A stretch of DNA of 64,000 nucleotides. Source: Blastocystis hominis. Lineage: Eukaryota > Sar > Bigyra > Opalinata > Blastocystidae. Numbering within the stretch: the stretch's first letter is position 1; every line of letters starts with the position of its first letter. The notes beneath the pieces were generated by a model. The model did not search any database. It saw nothing but the letters and a program-made list of their open reading frames with translations, and was not told the origin of the DNA. Shown piece by piece: positions 22,771 to 32,575 of the stretch. Where the stretch lies: assembly GCF_000151665.1 (NCBI RefSeq), contig NW_013171827.1:889066-953065 (forward strand), written 5' to 3'. A program made the translations under genes and the position numbers.

Positions 22771-24023
22771 CAAGAAGAACAGAAAATACGCTCAATCAAG
22801 CCGAAGTAATGCAGGATACCATCAAACAACGGATTGAGAATGAAACCGATGAAGAGAAGAGCAAGCAATATGCCAAAATACTGCGAGAACTAGCCGACTA
22901 CATCCAACCAGAGCAGACCATTGATGAGCAATTGCAGGATCTTCGACAGAACAAGGAAAGCATGGGCATTATGAAGTTCGATTGGGAACTTGATTGTCAG
23001 GACACATTCCTCAATCAATTCACGCTCATCATTGCTCCTTCCAAGTCGGGTAAGTCGTTCCTCATCAATCAGTTGTGCTACGAGATACCTCACTCGTTCG
23101 ACAAGATTTGCTTCTTCATGGGAAAGGTGAGCTATGAAAACAAGTGTCCACAAGTACTCAAACATGTCGCCAACAAAGCAGGCATCAAGACACAATGGAT
23201 CAACACTGACGGAGGGGGATCGGAGATTCCCCCGTTCACGGATAGCGAGGACGTCGCGTACAAACAATTGAATGAGGATGGATCAAGTGTGGCCATCTAC
23301 AACGACACCACATATCCGTCCATCTACATCTTCGACGACCTGTACACGAAGCCGAATAATCATTGGGTGGTGAACTTCATGGACACCATGGCTTGCATGA
23401 GTCGACATCGAAAGACCAGTTGCTTCATTGCATTCCAAGGATTCTCTCGATTGAGCAACAAGATTCTGGATAATGCCACTCGAATCTTCTTGTACTATGA
23501 CATCCTTGGTCGCGAGGATTTATGGCGCAAAATGAAGATACCTCCGCCGTCCAATCTATCCGAGGTACTTCGTGATATCCAGATAGGCATGCACACACGA
23601 TGGTACTACTTGGACGACGATTCGTTGGTCGAGTACGTTCCATACGAACTGAGTAGCAAACAACAGGCAATCAACAAACTGCGATCGAAATTACCGAAGG
23701 CATTGAGTGATGAACGAAAGAGGAAGGAAGTGGAAGAGAAACAACGACAAGTACAGCAACTCGAGCAGGAATTGGGACGCGCGAAGCAGACCACGCAAAC
23801 CGTTGCCTCCAAAGTGAATAAGGCACGCACTTACAATCTCTTGGACATCAAAGAGGCCGTTGAAATCAAACCACAGGACTACAGTAAAGTCATCAACACG
23901 AAAGAATTCCAGTTCGTACAGAAACCAAAGGATGGAACGCAGAACTGGGAGGCTCCGAGTGATAGAGTTCCCCCAAAGCAGAAGAAAGGCAAAGGATTGC
24001 GTTCCAGATACGGACTAGCATAG
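22665..24023 (+). pseudogene. A32/FtsK-HerA-type DNA-packaging ATPase, nonsense mutation
   Basis: Walker A is IIAPSKSGKS, Walker B is SIYIFDDL, with a following sensor region (CFIAFQGF). This is the genome-packaging ATPase of Polinton-like viruses, thought to pump DNA into the capsid. The ATG at 22665 (in ATAAATG) matches the intact 461-aa element 3 gene, but a TGA at 22728-22730 replaces an Arg codon after 21 residues; the rest stays open to 24023. A coiled-coil C-terminus with many Gln/Glu ends in a basic KQKKGKGLRS tail. A degenerate hairpin (23214-23233) sits in the coding sequence. Confidence 0.85.
23214..23233. repeat. Degenerate hairpin inside ATPase gene
   Basis: GGGGGATC and GATTCCCCC around GGA form a hairpin with one bulged base. 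It encodes a Gly/Pro-rich stretch absent from the element 3 protein, which has different residues there. It looks like an in-frame hairpin insertion or remodelling. Confidence 0.5.
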
Positions 24024-24039
24024 GCGTGATGACCAAAGA

Positions 24040-24083
24040 GGGGCGAAACTATTTTTCTCTCCCGAGGCGACATTGTCGCCTCC
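24040..24083. repeat. Decayed double hairpin 3' of ATPase gene
   Basis: The second half is a clear hairpin (GAGGCGAC, loop ATT, GTCGCCTC at 24064-24082); the first half is a decayed GGGG...CTCCC arm pair. It occupies the same place as the sharp double hairpin at 60934-60976 in element 3 but with different stem sequence. It lies between the convergent ATPase and protease genes. Confidence 0.6.
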
Positions 24084-24115
24084 AAAGTAAAAATGGGTTT
24101 ATTATTCATTTACTT

Positions 24116-24511
24116 CTACAACCTCTGGATAGCCGGGTCAACAGCGTCGTGCGTGTACAAGTGAAGGAGTGCCAGGTAGCCACAGTTGTTCGCAAAGATC
24201 GACTGGTATTTCACTTTGTTCACACGGAATACACGGCGAGTGTCTTTGAGGGCTTTTGGAAAATCATTCAGCTTGCCAAAGCTGTCCTGGTAGTTCAGCG
24301 TGCCATCGGGTTCACAGAAACATGACACATAGTGACCCATGGAGGAATTTTCCTCGAATGGTATCCAGATGATGCAATTCGCTGGTTCTTTGTACTCCTT
24401 TGCCAAGGACTTGTACTTGTCCAATTCCATCACATCGAAGTCGGGTATTTGTAATTGTCTAGCCAGTTTTCGGACTTCATCGAAAGTCATTAGTTCAGCA
24501 TCCACATTCAT
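24116..24511 (-). CDS. Adenain-like cysteine protease
   Basis: The catalytic pattern of the adenovirus-type (C5, ULP1-like) protease is visible: His in MGHYVSCF, an acidic residue in YQDSFG, a Gln in VKYQSIF and the nucleophile Cys in NNCGYLALL. These proteases mature capsid and core proteins in Polintons and adenoviruses. The first ATG in frame is at 24511 (MNVDAEL); the frame stays open upstream and overlaps the end of the core-protein gene by a few bases, so an upstream non-ATG start is possible. It is shorter than adenain but the core is complete. Confidence 0.85.
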   Translation of the reverse strand: MNVDAELMTFDEVRKLARQLQIPDFDVMELDKYKSLAKEYKEPANCIIWIPFEENSSMGHYVSCFCEPDGTLNYQDSFGKLNDFPKALKDTRRVFRVNKVKYQSIFANNCGYLALLHLYTHDAVDPAIQRL

Positions 24512-24531
24512 GTAGCCGTGGGTGTAGAGGC

Positions 24532-25491
24532 TCAATAGACTCTCCTTCGGATCACTGACTTCTCTATCTTGTTCTCGTTCTGTGGAAGGGCTGTGAGGAT
24601 TCGATTCTTTTTTTTCGTTGGGACTTCAATTGCTCGTGTCTCGTTGTTCAGGTCGGAAATGTCATAGCCAGTGCCGGCTTTGCTTTCCTTTCCCTGAATC
24701 TGGTTTGCCACATCGCTCACCGTACCCTTTGCCATATCACCCACCACGTTCGCGATCTGTTTCACAGTGTCCGATCCTGTCTTCTGGGATACATAGTTCA
24801 CACCCTTGTTGATCGCGTTATTCGCAGCATTCGTGCCAGCATTTACCAGGATATCGGTGATGGGTTTCAACTTGTCTGCATTGTTGTCGTACCATCCTTT
24901 GATCTTGTTCCAGGCATTCTAGAAAAACGTGCCGACACGACTTGAACCAGCGTACATTGCTCCACCTCGGACTTCGGTGTTTTTACTTTGTCGTTCAATG
25001 GCTTTCATGGTCTTCAACACGTCGTCGTATTCGCTAGGGTTGATTCCGTTGAGGAACACAGCAGAAGCACCACCGAATTTCAGCGCGCCACCCTCCTTAC
25101 CCTTCACTAGCTCTTTGAGGCTTGAAATGATCTGTGGAGCCATCTGAATGAGTGCCGGGATGATTGTGGCAGCAAGAGTACCAAGTGCCCCGCCTTTCTT
25201 GAGTCCGGTTAGCTCGTTCATCAATTGCGCTTCATTGAATGCCAGGGCTCCTCCGGGTTTAGGATCTGTCTGACATGCGCCGCCTTCCTTGAAACCAATG
25301 GCACCGGCACTTTTTGCTGGAGCTCGCTTCGGTGATCGTTTCTTTCTCTTTGGTGTGTTGCTTACTGGTGTTTCGAGTTCCTTGTGAAGATTCAATGTCT
25401 TGCGTCGGTCCACGATCGTTCCACTATCCTGTTCTCGAAAATCGGGTTCGCCATAGAAAGCAGATATGTCAACAGTGAATGGAATTGCCAT
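24532..25491 (-). pseudogene. Gly-Gly-Ala-rich core protein, one nonsense codon
   Basis: Starts in CATAAATG at 25491. It contains a basic KRKKRSPKR patch, repeated GGA motifs (KEGGAC, KPGGAL, KKGGAL, KEGGAL, KFGGAS, VRGGAM), a hydrophobic amphipathic stretch (AATIIPALIQMAP) and an Ala/Asn-rich C-terminus. Gly-Gly sites plus a nearby adenain-like protease suggest a precursor cut into several core or membrane-active pieces, as with adenovirus minor core proteins (inference). A TAG at 24919-24921 replaces a Lys codon present in element 3; the frame continues beyond it to 24532. Confidence 0.65.
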
Positions 25492-25530
25492 TTATGAAGT
25501 CAAAGTGAAAAGAATATTGTCCGTCTTCAT

Positions 25531-27834
25531 TTAGCCATTGAAACCTTGTGTAATGGACATATCCTTGATTGTGTTATACGTATTTTGCAGATATTGCTCG
25601 AATTGTTGATCTACATTGACAGCAAACCGTTTGATCTTGTTTTTCATGTAGTCCAAATAATCAGGAGTTAGATCCTTACTATTAGCTACTCGTATGAAGA
25701 AACTCATCAGTTCGGTATCTTCATTTCGATCACGATAAGCCCTGAAGAGATGTGAGAATCCAAGGTCATTTGCAAATTGAGCAAAATCAGGATTGTTGAA
25801 ATTGCGAGCAAGCAAACTTGAGAAAGCAATGAAATCTTCGCGAGTATCATCGTTTTCCCAACTTTCCTTGGTGTCATTAGAATCTTTACTTTCATACGCG
25901 TCAATCAAGGCTGCAGCTCGATTCACTTGATCGATTGCTTGAGGTGTGAAACTAGCATTTACACTTTCAGATTGACGGTCGTTCAGTACAATCACAGGTT
26001 GAATTTGTGGCTGATTCCGGAAATATTCATATGATTGCCAAATGGCATCCATTAAGTTCTGGATTCCTCTCATATTCTGCTGATACAATTGTTGATATAA
26101 TTGTTCCCGGGACAGCTGAGTATCAGCAAAATGATTACTCATTGTAGTAAGCAGCTGACCAGTTTGAGCATGTCCATCAACAACTGCATTACCAACATCT
26201 GTCAACAGGTTACCAGTTTTAGTCTGATTGTCAGCAAGTTGATCAACAATTGCACCCGTAGAATCTTTGATTAACTTGGTTGTTTGAGTCTGCCCGTTTT
26301 CAAGTTGCTTACCCAGAGCGTTCGTGTCATCGAATAATTGCTGCCTAGTTGCCTTTCCCTCTTCTGCAACCGCATTACCAGGAGCTATCAGATTCTTGTT
26401 CGTAGTCTGCAATTCATTGGACACGTTTTGAATCAAAGGTGTGAATGTATTGAATGATTCAACCAACCGTTTGTTGATCTCATCATATGCTTTTGCCAAC
26501 TCAGCAGATACAAATTGCTGAATGAAGCTGTTTCGCTCTATCCATTGTTTCAAGAAATCATTGTACTGCGCCTTCATGATCTCTGTCAATCCATCGATTC
26601 GCATTTCACTTTGTGTTGGAATCAATGCTACAATATCAGCAATTGCAGGAGGATCAGGTTTGTTTTCAATTCCTTTCAGATGATCTTCGATTCTTTGCAG
26701 ATATCTATTACTCTCCTCAATCACAGCCTTCTGTTGATTTACCAAGTTACTATCATTCTGGATCAACTTGTCGTCTCCTGTCGCAATGCTTTTTGCCACT
26801 TCAGCATATCGATTGCTCAACAACTTGATTCCTTGGTTCGTATTTGTCAATTTAGAATTAACCTCTGCCAACAAGTACATCATCATAGGGTAGCCCTTCT
26901 GCGCATCTTGTAAGAAGTTGATTCGTTGTGCTACTAGAGCGATTGCTTTGTAAATATTGCCAAGGTTCGCCTGGATATCGAAACTCTTCATCACAGTTAT
27001 CACTTCGTTCAACTTGTTGATAAGGGGCGCCACATCCAACTTCACGGCTGGTGGCGGCGCATTCACTTGATCTGGCGGTGGCGGCGCGATCATCGGTGGC
27101 ACTCTCTTCGGTAGCACATTCATCTTTTGTACCACCTCACTACTTAGATCCACATGTTGTGAACCATTTACCGACAGATCACTTCGCAGGCTATCAATAT
27201 CATTATGAAACGATGTACTCTGTTGAGCAAATGTGTTGATGCTTTCTCCCATTCGTTGAACCACATTCGATATATTGTCCGCAGCATTCTTCATCTCTTC
27301 GATACTAACTCCAAAATCACCAGGCAAATTCATGATTTGTATCTCGCCTGCATGTTCTGTAGGGAAGATGATACGATAGGGCGATACTGGCTCATATCCA
27401 AATGGATTATCAAACACAGCTCGTTTCTCCATATTGAGTAACTTGTAATTCACAGACTGGACAACGATCTTGTTGAATTGTCTGTCAATTTTAGTATTGT
27501 AGACCACGTTGTCCTCGAATGAGTACAGCAGCACGTTCTCTTTATCATTTCGTCGAATTTGATAGCCGCGCATGTTCGAAATGGGAGTACGACGTCGATC
27601 AGCGGGTGAGAGATTCATGTACGAATCAAACATCGCCCGCTTTTCTAGCCATTGATCACTCATCATTCGCTGTTGATTATATTCATCTTCAACGACTTTA
27701 TCGAAATATCGATTCAACATCCTGTCCATTATTCTTCTCGATTTCACTTTGTATCTTTTGCTTCGAATGATTGGGATAATAGGAATATAATCACTTTCAC
27801 GCCACTCGAGTTCTTGTGTACTTTGTTCATCCAT
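25531..27834 (-). CDS. Long coiled-coil virion-type protein (767 aa)
   Basis: An intact frame. The N-terminal 200 residues look globular, with a basic start region. A Pro-rich linker (VPPMIAPPPPDQV) follows, then several hundred residues rich in Gln, Asn, Asp and Leu in heptad-like order, and a short globular C-terminus. Length and layout resemble tape-measure, tail or internal scaffold proteins, but no homologue is recognised. It is noticeably richer in AT than neighbouring genes. The C-terminal end of the element 3 orthologue is visible at 63926-64000. Confidence 0.6.
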   Translation of the reverse strand: MDEQSTQELEWRESDYIPIIPIIRSKRYKVKSRRIMDRMLNRYFDKVVEDEYNQQRMMSDQWLEKRAMFDSYMNLSPADRRRTPISNMRGYQIRRNDKENVLLYSFEDNVVYNTKIDRQFNKIVVQSVNYKLLNMEKRAVFDNPFGYEPVSPYRIIFPTEHAGEIQIMNLPGDFGVSIEEMKNAADNISNVVQRMGESINTFAQQSTSFHNDIDSLRSDLSVNGSQHVDLSSEVVQKMNVLPKRVPPMIAPPPPDQVNAPPPAVKLDVAPLINKLNEVITVMKSFDIQANLGNIYKAIALVAQRINFLQDAQKGYPMMMYLLAEVNSKLTNTNQGIKLLSNRYAEVAKSIATGDDKLIQNDSNLVNQQKAVIEESNRYLQRIEDHLKGIENKPDPPAIADIVALIPTQSEMRIDGLTEIMKAQYNDFLKQWIERNSFIQQFVSAELAKAYDEINKRLVESFNTFTPLIQNVSNELQTTNKNLIAPGNAVAEEGKATRQQLFDDTNALGKQLENGQTQTTKLIKDSTGAIVDQLADNQTKTGNLLTDVGNAVVDGHAQTGQLLTTMSNHFADTQLSREQLYQQLYQQNMRGIQNLMDAIWQSYEYFRNQPQIQPVIVLNDRQSESVNASFTPQAIDQVNRAAALIDAYESKDSNDTKESWENDDTREDFIAFSSLLARNFNNPDFAQFANDLGFSHLFRAYRDRNEDTELMSFFIRVANSKDLTPDYLDYMKNKIKRFAVNVDQQFEQYLQNTYNTIKDMSITQGFNG

Positions 27835-28315
27835 TCTTTACTGAAGGGGTATAGCACGAAATCGTGAATGAGATGTACACATTCGAATTCAAGGAGATCG
27901 GACGGTCATTCGCGTCTGTCAGTACCCAATCAATGGAGTCCAGGTTCGATTGTTCAATCACATCGATCGATAGGTTGTCCCAGGTGGTCATGTTGTTCAG
28001 TCCCATCGATACATGAATCAGGTTATCGATCAGCGGACTCTTCAGACCGAATGTTTGAGCATTGATACTACTGTACACTCGGATCACACTCATGCCATTC
28101 GTGATGTCGTAGGGTTCACTCGCTACCATGCCTGCCTCAACAACACCTTCCAACTTGAGGATGCTCGTGTAATCAGATGCGCCACTAAGGTCAACAGCGG
28201 TCGCCACGTCACTGTTCAGGTATGCTCGGTTGACATCGTCTACCTGGATGGAATCGGCTATCGCACGGCATAACTCGGTAATAGAGTAGTAGCCAGGACC
28301 GACGTTGTAGACCAT
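27827..28315 (-). CDS. Virion-module protein A (162 aa)
   Basis: Contains the recurring module of this cluster: a helix motif (GPGYYSITELCRAI), a beta region ending SILKLEGV, a strand motif (MSVIRVYSSI) and a C-terminal segment where a loop precedes an I-x-F-x-I strand. The same order recurs in four neighbouring genes and recalls a module common in Polinton and adintovirus virion proteins. It overlaps the start of the coiled-coil gene by 8 bp. Probable minor capsid or spike component (inference). Confidence 0.55.
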   Translation of the reverse strand: MVYNVGPGYYSITELCRAIADSIQVDDVNRAYLNSDVATAVDLSGASDYTSILKLEGVVEAGMVASEPYDITNGMSVIRVYSSINAQTFGLKSPLIDNLIHVSMGLNNMTTWDNLSIDVIEQSNLDSIDWVLTDANDRPISLNSNVYISFTISCYTPSVKNG

Positions 28316-28324
28316 TTCAAACCC

Positions 28325-28531
28325 TCACAGCATTTGAACCTTCACAACATTCATCGCACGAATGTTCCATAGAGACGTTGTATCGATCTTGCACGTAATC
28401 GAAGTGATCTTGTACACAAGGTCACGAGGCATGATCACTGTGTTGAACGTTTCATGGTATCGTTCGTTGTTCTTCGGAATTACTGTATTGTGGTTAATCA
28501 CACTCACCGGTAGTGCACGATTATGGCTCAT
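28325..28531 (-). CDS. Small conserved-cluster protein (68 aa)
   Basis: Starts in AGTAAATG and overlaps the end of the upstream gene by 4 bp, 9 bp before the next. No domain is recognised. Its tight packing in the virion-module array suggests a structural or accessory role. Confidence 0.5.
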   Translation of the reverse strand: MSHNRALPVSVINHNTVIPKNNERYHETFNTVIMPRDLVYKITSITCKIDTTSLWNIRAMNVVKVQML

Positions 28532-28860
28532 TTACTTTGGAGAACATGGAAGTGAATGCACACCATAATCGGCATTGGCAGGGCAATCGTTGCACCGGTC
28601 TTATCGGTCAACGAGAATGACCATTTGCGACTTTTGGGTACCACGACGTTCATGTGTGCATTTTCCGTAAACTCCTCGTTCAATACAACCAACGGAGACT
28701 GTCGTCGTTCTTGCATGTTGTTCACTCGATCAAGGACAAGACAGGTGCCAGGCGATTCTCCCTTCATCGATATCCGATCGATCACCATGTCGCTTTTGAT
28801 GAGATTGTTACTCGTGAATTCATGTTCGTACGTTCGAGCAATGTTGAATACTAGGTTCAT
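28528..28860 (-). CDS. Virion-cluster protein (110 aa)
   Basis: A short beta-rich protein that ends with the segment KWSFSLTDKTGATIAL and then hydrophobic MPIMVCIHF, matching the terminal strand-loop-strand of the module in its neighbours (DxxG followed by a hydrophobic strand). It overlaps genes on both sides. Possibly a partial module copy. Confidence 0.5.
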   Translation of the reverse strand: MNLVFNIARTYEHEFTSNNLIKSDMVIDRISMKGESPGTCLVLDRVNNMQERRQSPLVVLNEEFTENAHMNVVVPKSRKWSFSLTDKTGATIALPMPIMVCIHFHVLQSK

Positions 28861-29618
28861 TTTTGACTACGGTAAAACCAATCAGCAGATACACGTTCCC
28901 AATGAACGATAGCGGGTCACCATTTTCGTCCTTCAATTCGTACACGATGCGATCAAGCAATTCAGAACATGGTACCAACATGCGATTCTTGTAGAAGTAG
29001 TTCTTGTACAGGCTGTCCATCGGGACATTCACAAGCAGAGGTATCGTCTTGCTTTTCACGATGTTGCAATACAGCTGTATGTTCGATAGACCGTTCGTGA
29101 TATCGACAGGATACTTACTCGGCAACCATCGGACCATAGTTGGCATAGTACACACCATCGCCGAAAGGGATACGCCATGTATGCGATTGCGATCCTGAAG
29201 CGGGAACTATGGTTCCCAGGTTGCCACTCAACGAGAACACGTGGTCCGCGTGAATGTAGTACCCATCTGACTCAGCTTTCCATCGTATGTTCAGTGCAGC
29301 CGAGTCAAAACACTGGTTCAAGCGCCATATCATGTCAGCCTGTGTCAGTCGTGATGGTATGGTCCACGTGAGTGTCTGAACGTCATCCGTGTACGTGATA
29401 TCATTCTCAGCAGCACTATCGTCCAGTGTCATCACGCCGTACGGGAAGCGAATCGTCGTGTTAGCCGTGTACGACTCAGATTGATCCCAGTCAACGAAGG
29501 TAGCCAATGATGGAACAACAACTTCATCATTCCTCACATACGTAACACGTGTCGGTTGTATGAATTCGATCGACACAGCACGATCGGAATACGTACTACC
29601 TTTGATCATATTCGTCAC
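28820..29618 (-). pseudogene. Virion-module protein B, apparently frameshifted
   Basis: Two overlapping open parts (29618-29115 and 29158-28820) together give one module. The first has the helix motif (PSRLTQADMIWRLNQ) and the beta core; the second has NIQLYCNIV, LLVNVP and the terminal YELKDENGDPL loop and strand. A single frame change in 29115-29158 would join them. Translational frameshifting is possible; mutation or sequencing error is more likely. Confidence 0.55.
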
Positions 29619-30415
29619 TTCAGACCATCGATGTTCGCCATCGCAAACTCGTAAGGTGATGTCAACTCGGGCATCCTGATGTAGTAATTGCGATGAAAGG
29701 TGAAATTGATTACACGAGTCAATCCTGGTTTCAATGGCAAGTATGGGTTGTCATTGGATACCACTACCATTGATGGATGACCATTACTTCGAGGTGCTAA
29801 GACTATAAGACCTCCGTTTTCCTCTCGATCAAAGATTCGATATCCATCGATAGCATTGAAACCATTAGCCACTTTCTGCGCGATTTGCAAAGCAGTGTAT
29901 TTTCCTCGTTCGATTGTCACACTCGATGTCTCACTGTATCCCTCGTAAGACAGTACGAGATGTGTGGTATCAACCCAGACACTATCGTTATACACACTGT
30001 CCTTGGAGTACAATGGTCCGAATGACCCACCTCGCTTATCGGCATTATTGTTCACAGGCACGTTTATGTTCTCGGATCTAATCTCTATCATTAAGTCAGG
30101 CACATAATTCTTTACAGTCCACGTTACTCTATCGTCTGCTTTGCCACCAATCCATGCAATCGCTTCCTGGTGCGATGATGTGATATCACGTGCCTGTTGG
30201 TACTTCGCATTCAACTTTGATAAGCACGAGTTCCTGAGTGTTTCCAATGACATCAGTGTTTCCGTGTCTTCCGTTACGTAGAATGTGCCAGAATCGAACA
30301 ATGAACCATCACTATTCGTCATCGTGTACGTCACTTGTGGCTTCAGTATGAAGAAGGATGTATTTGTGCGCAATTGCCAGTCATACTCGACATAGCATGG
30401 ATCGAGGTACGACAT
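29615..30415 (-). CDS. Virion-module protein C (266 aa)
   Basis: I chose the ATG at 30415 (MSYLDPCYVEYDW), which overlaps the preceding gene by 35 bp; an ATG at 30436 is also possible. It begins with a beta domain and contains the helix motif (ERGKYTALQIAQKVANG) plus strand motifs. It ends 4 bp inside the next gene. No catalytic motif is seen. Likely structural, by similarity of layout to its neighbours. Confidence 0.55.
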   Translation of the reverse strand: MSYLDPCYVEYDWQLRTNTSFFILKPQVTYTMTNSDGSLFDSGTFYVTEDTETLMSLETLRNSCLSKLNAKYQQARDITSSHQEAIAWIGGKADDRVTWTVKNYVPDLMIEIRSENINVPVNNNADKRGGSFGPLYSKDSVYNDSVWVDTTHLVLSYEGYSETSSVTIERGKYTALQIAQKVANGFNAIDGYRIFDREENGGLIVLAPRSNGHPSMVVVSNDNPYLPLKPGLTRVINFTFHRNYYIRMPELTSPYEFAMANIDGLK

Positions 30416-31886
30416 GACCACCAATACCTTGATCATTCGTCATATCAGGTGGGGAATCGCTTTCAGGGTTGAACGAAGTTTCCACTGGTCGTTCGATGCA
30501 CAGATTGCGTACCGTTGATGCCAATTTGAACCATGGAGTCCAACCAAAACCATCGATCGTCGTGTCAACACTGGATCGATCGAAATACCATCCGTCTGCT
30601 TGGACATTGAAGCGAACATGATCATCCTCGATCGTCATGGATGTGAGTGGAAGCACTTTCACCATTTCAGCACCGACAGCCTCGATGAACTCGGAGAACG
30701 TGTAGTAACCGACAGGTAATGTCAACATGTGCGATTCCCTGCTGTCAGTAACAACCACGTGACTACACGAGGAAGACAGGTAGTAGCGCTTCGGGTTATC
30801 CACTCCTTTCACCAAGATGTCCGATTCGAATTCAAGGATCGATCTGATCTCTGGTGCATTCGTGAAATCGATCATGTAGAAGTGATCTACCGTGATGTGA
30901 AATGCATTCTCACCGCTATACACCAATTCGAACAGAGCATCACTCGCATTCAGCTTTGCAATGATCGTTTCGATGTCGTATGCACCGCGTGGTATTGCGA
31001 TCTCTTGAATCGTAGCGCCAGCATTGATTAACACCACTTGATCAGTTGGCACGTTGTGCAACACGAAGTCCGTATACAACGACACAGACGAGATGTAGCA
31101 CAGATCGAACGAGAGAGGATTGTCCAGCTTCACTTCCTTCTTCGTGGTATTGCCGAACACTTCGATCATTGAGAACTGGTTTGCAGAGACAATCGATGAT
31201 GGCACTTCCTCCATCACGTCCTCAATCGTCAACTGGAGTTCGAATTCGCCGTTCAGTCGCATCATCTTGCCATCCATATCGCGGAACACGAACATCAATT
31301 GATCAAACCGAGTGATCATTGGTATGCACACGTCTTCAGTTCGCACGTAGTCAGCCGTTGGATCGTCAATGATCATTGTGGTGAGCAGGTTGTTGTTCTG
31401 GTTGGCAATCTTCAGGTCCGATGATCGCACGATCGTCGAGTAGACCTGGATCACTTGGCGATTTCGCGTGATATCAATCACGTTCGATCCACTGAACGAA
31501 GCAGGTAGAATGACCGTTCGTCCATCGAAGCCGAGGATCTCACGAATGTCAGGTGCATCCGTGAAATCAATCGTGTGTGGGGACTGAATCCAGATACAAC
31601 CGAACGACGAGGCATTCGTCGATATCGAGAATGTAGTATCGGTCATGGTATTGAGCAAGCCAATGATCTCACTGATCGTGTAATAACCAGCAGGGATTGT
31701 CACAGTCTCATCATTGCTGTTAGTAAACACATTCGTCGTGTCCACATTGTTGAACATAGCCTGGGCATCCTTGGGTCGAAACAGGACAGTCATGGAAGTG
31801 ATGTAAGGATTCTTGTACTTGTACGGATTAATCCAAGTGAATGAGCCGTTGGTAGGTGAGCCTTGAATAAGCATGGAGTAGTGCAT
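30381..31886 (-). CDS. Virion-module protein D, three tandem modules (501 aa)
   Basis: The likely start is the ATG at 31886 (MHYSMLIQG); the frame stays open upstream into the terminal repeat, which I regard as non-coding. It holds three copies of the helix motif (IPAGYYTISEIIGLLN, IPRGAYDIETIIAKLN, LPVGYYTFSEFIEAVG). The first is followed by the full DIREILGF, VIQVYSTIV and FRDMDGKMMRLNG pattern. This looks like an internally duplicated capsid-surface or spike protein. It is the first gene from the right terminus of element 1. Confidence 0.6.
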   Translation of the reverse strand: MHYSMLIQGSPTNGSFTWINPYKYKNPYITSMTVLFRPKDAQAMFNNVDTTNVFTNSNDETVTIPAGYYTISEIIGLLNTMTDTTFSISTNASSFGCIWIQSPHTIDFTDAPDIREILGFDGRTVILPASFSGSNVIDITRNRQVIQVYSTIVRSSDLKIANQNNNLLTTMIIDDPTADYVRTEDVCIPMITRFDQLMFVFRDMDGKMMRLNGEFELQLTIEDVMEEVPSSIVSANQFSMIEVFGNTTKKEVKLDNPLSFDLCYISSVSLYTDFVLHNVPTDQVVLINAGATIQEIAIPRGAYDIETIIAKLNASDALFELVYSGENAFHITVDHFYMIDFTNAPEIRSILEFESDILVKGVDNPKRYYLSSSCSHVVVTDSRESHMLTLPVGYYTFSEFIEAVGAEMVKVLPLTSMTIEDDHVRFNVQADGWYFDRSSVDTTIDGFGWTPWFKLASTVRNLCIERPVETSFNPESDSPPDMTNDQGIGGHVVPRSMLCRV

Positions 31887-32398
31887 GATCTTTCTCTCTT
31901 TACCATTATATAAAGGGCAGACAATTACCACATTGGCAGAAAATGGCCGAAAAGGTTTTCGCGCTTTATGCGCCATGGTACTCGAGGTAGGCAATGGGTA
32001 GCAATGGTCTAAAAGGCAGCCAGGTAGGAAATGGTAGAAAAATGGGTTCGCGCTTTTTGCGTCGTGGTCTCTGAGGTGGGCAATGGGTAGCAATGGTGAC
32101 CAGGTAGAAATAGGCAGCCAGGTAGAAAAAAGGAGGCCAGGAAGAAAAAAGGAGGCCAGGAAGAAAAATGGAAGAAAATGGGCCGAAAATGGGTTCGCGC
32201 TTTATGCGCCATGATACTCGAGACAGCCGAGCAGGCTAAGGTAATTTTTTCGACCCTTGTTTCTTATGAAAGCCAAAAAAGTGAGGTTCATAAAACTAGC
32301 CATGGTGAGCCATGAAAGTCGGGGTCTGAAGGGCAACTTTGGCCGAAAAAGGGCCGAAAATGGGTTCGCGCTTATTGCGTCATTTGCCTACTACTACT
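31887..32398. repeat. Right terminal inverted repeat with subrepeats, element 1
   Basis: Four imperfect copies of a unit containing TTCGCGCTTTATGCGCC or close variants start near 31958, 32047, 32194 and 32365, separated by AATGGGTAGCAATGGT and GGCAGCCAGGTAG blocks. The outer end reads CCTACTACTACT, the inverse of the left terminus. Such subrepeat-rich termini are common in Polintons. Confidence 0.7.
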
Positions 32399-32575
32399 GT
32401 GTGAGTAAACCTTTCTATTTAACTAACGATAGGTCATCCATATAATATAATTCTTAAAACTACAGGCACTCACAAAGCTCAATAGAAAAATCGAATCGAT
32501 GCTCTTGTACAATAATTATTGATTATCAAGAAATCGTTATAACAATATATAACTACACAAAACACAAAAATTTAA
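32396..32575 (+). repeat. Upstream flank of MORN/LRR gene, copy 2
   Basis: Nearly identical to 7324-7503, offset 25,072 bp. The match starts at the last bases of element 1, so the junction of the tandem duplication coincides with the element terminus. Confidence 0.8.

Larger units (their letters stand above)
11848..32398. mobile_element. Element 1: complete Polinton/Maverick-like virus-derived element
   Basis: About 20.5 kb with inverted termini (left begins AGTAGTATAGG; the right end, read in reverse, begins AGTAGTAGTAGG). Inside are the hallmark Polinton genes: B-family DNA polymerase, DDE integrase, A32-type ATPase, adenain-like protease and a candidate major capsid protein, plus virion-type accessory genes. 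The polymerase, integrase, ATPase and core-protein genes all carry stops or frameshifts, so this copy is probably defective. It lies downstream of a MORN/LRR gene and is followed at once by a second copy of that gene. Confidence 0.85.

Noticed and set aside
29115-29158. Programmed ribosomal frameshift in virion-module protein B
   Set aside because: I see no clear slippery heptamer with a downstream stem at the overlap, and other genes in the same element carry random frameshifts, so mutation or sequencing error is the simpler reading.
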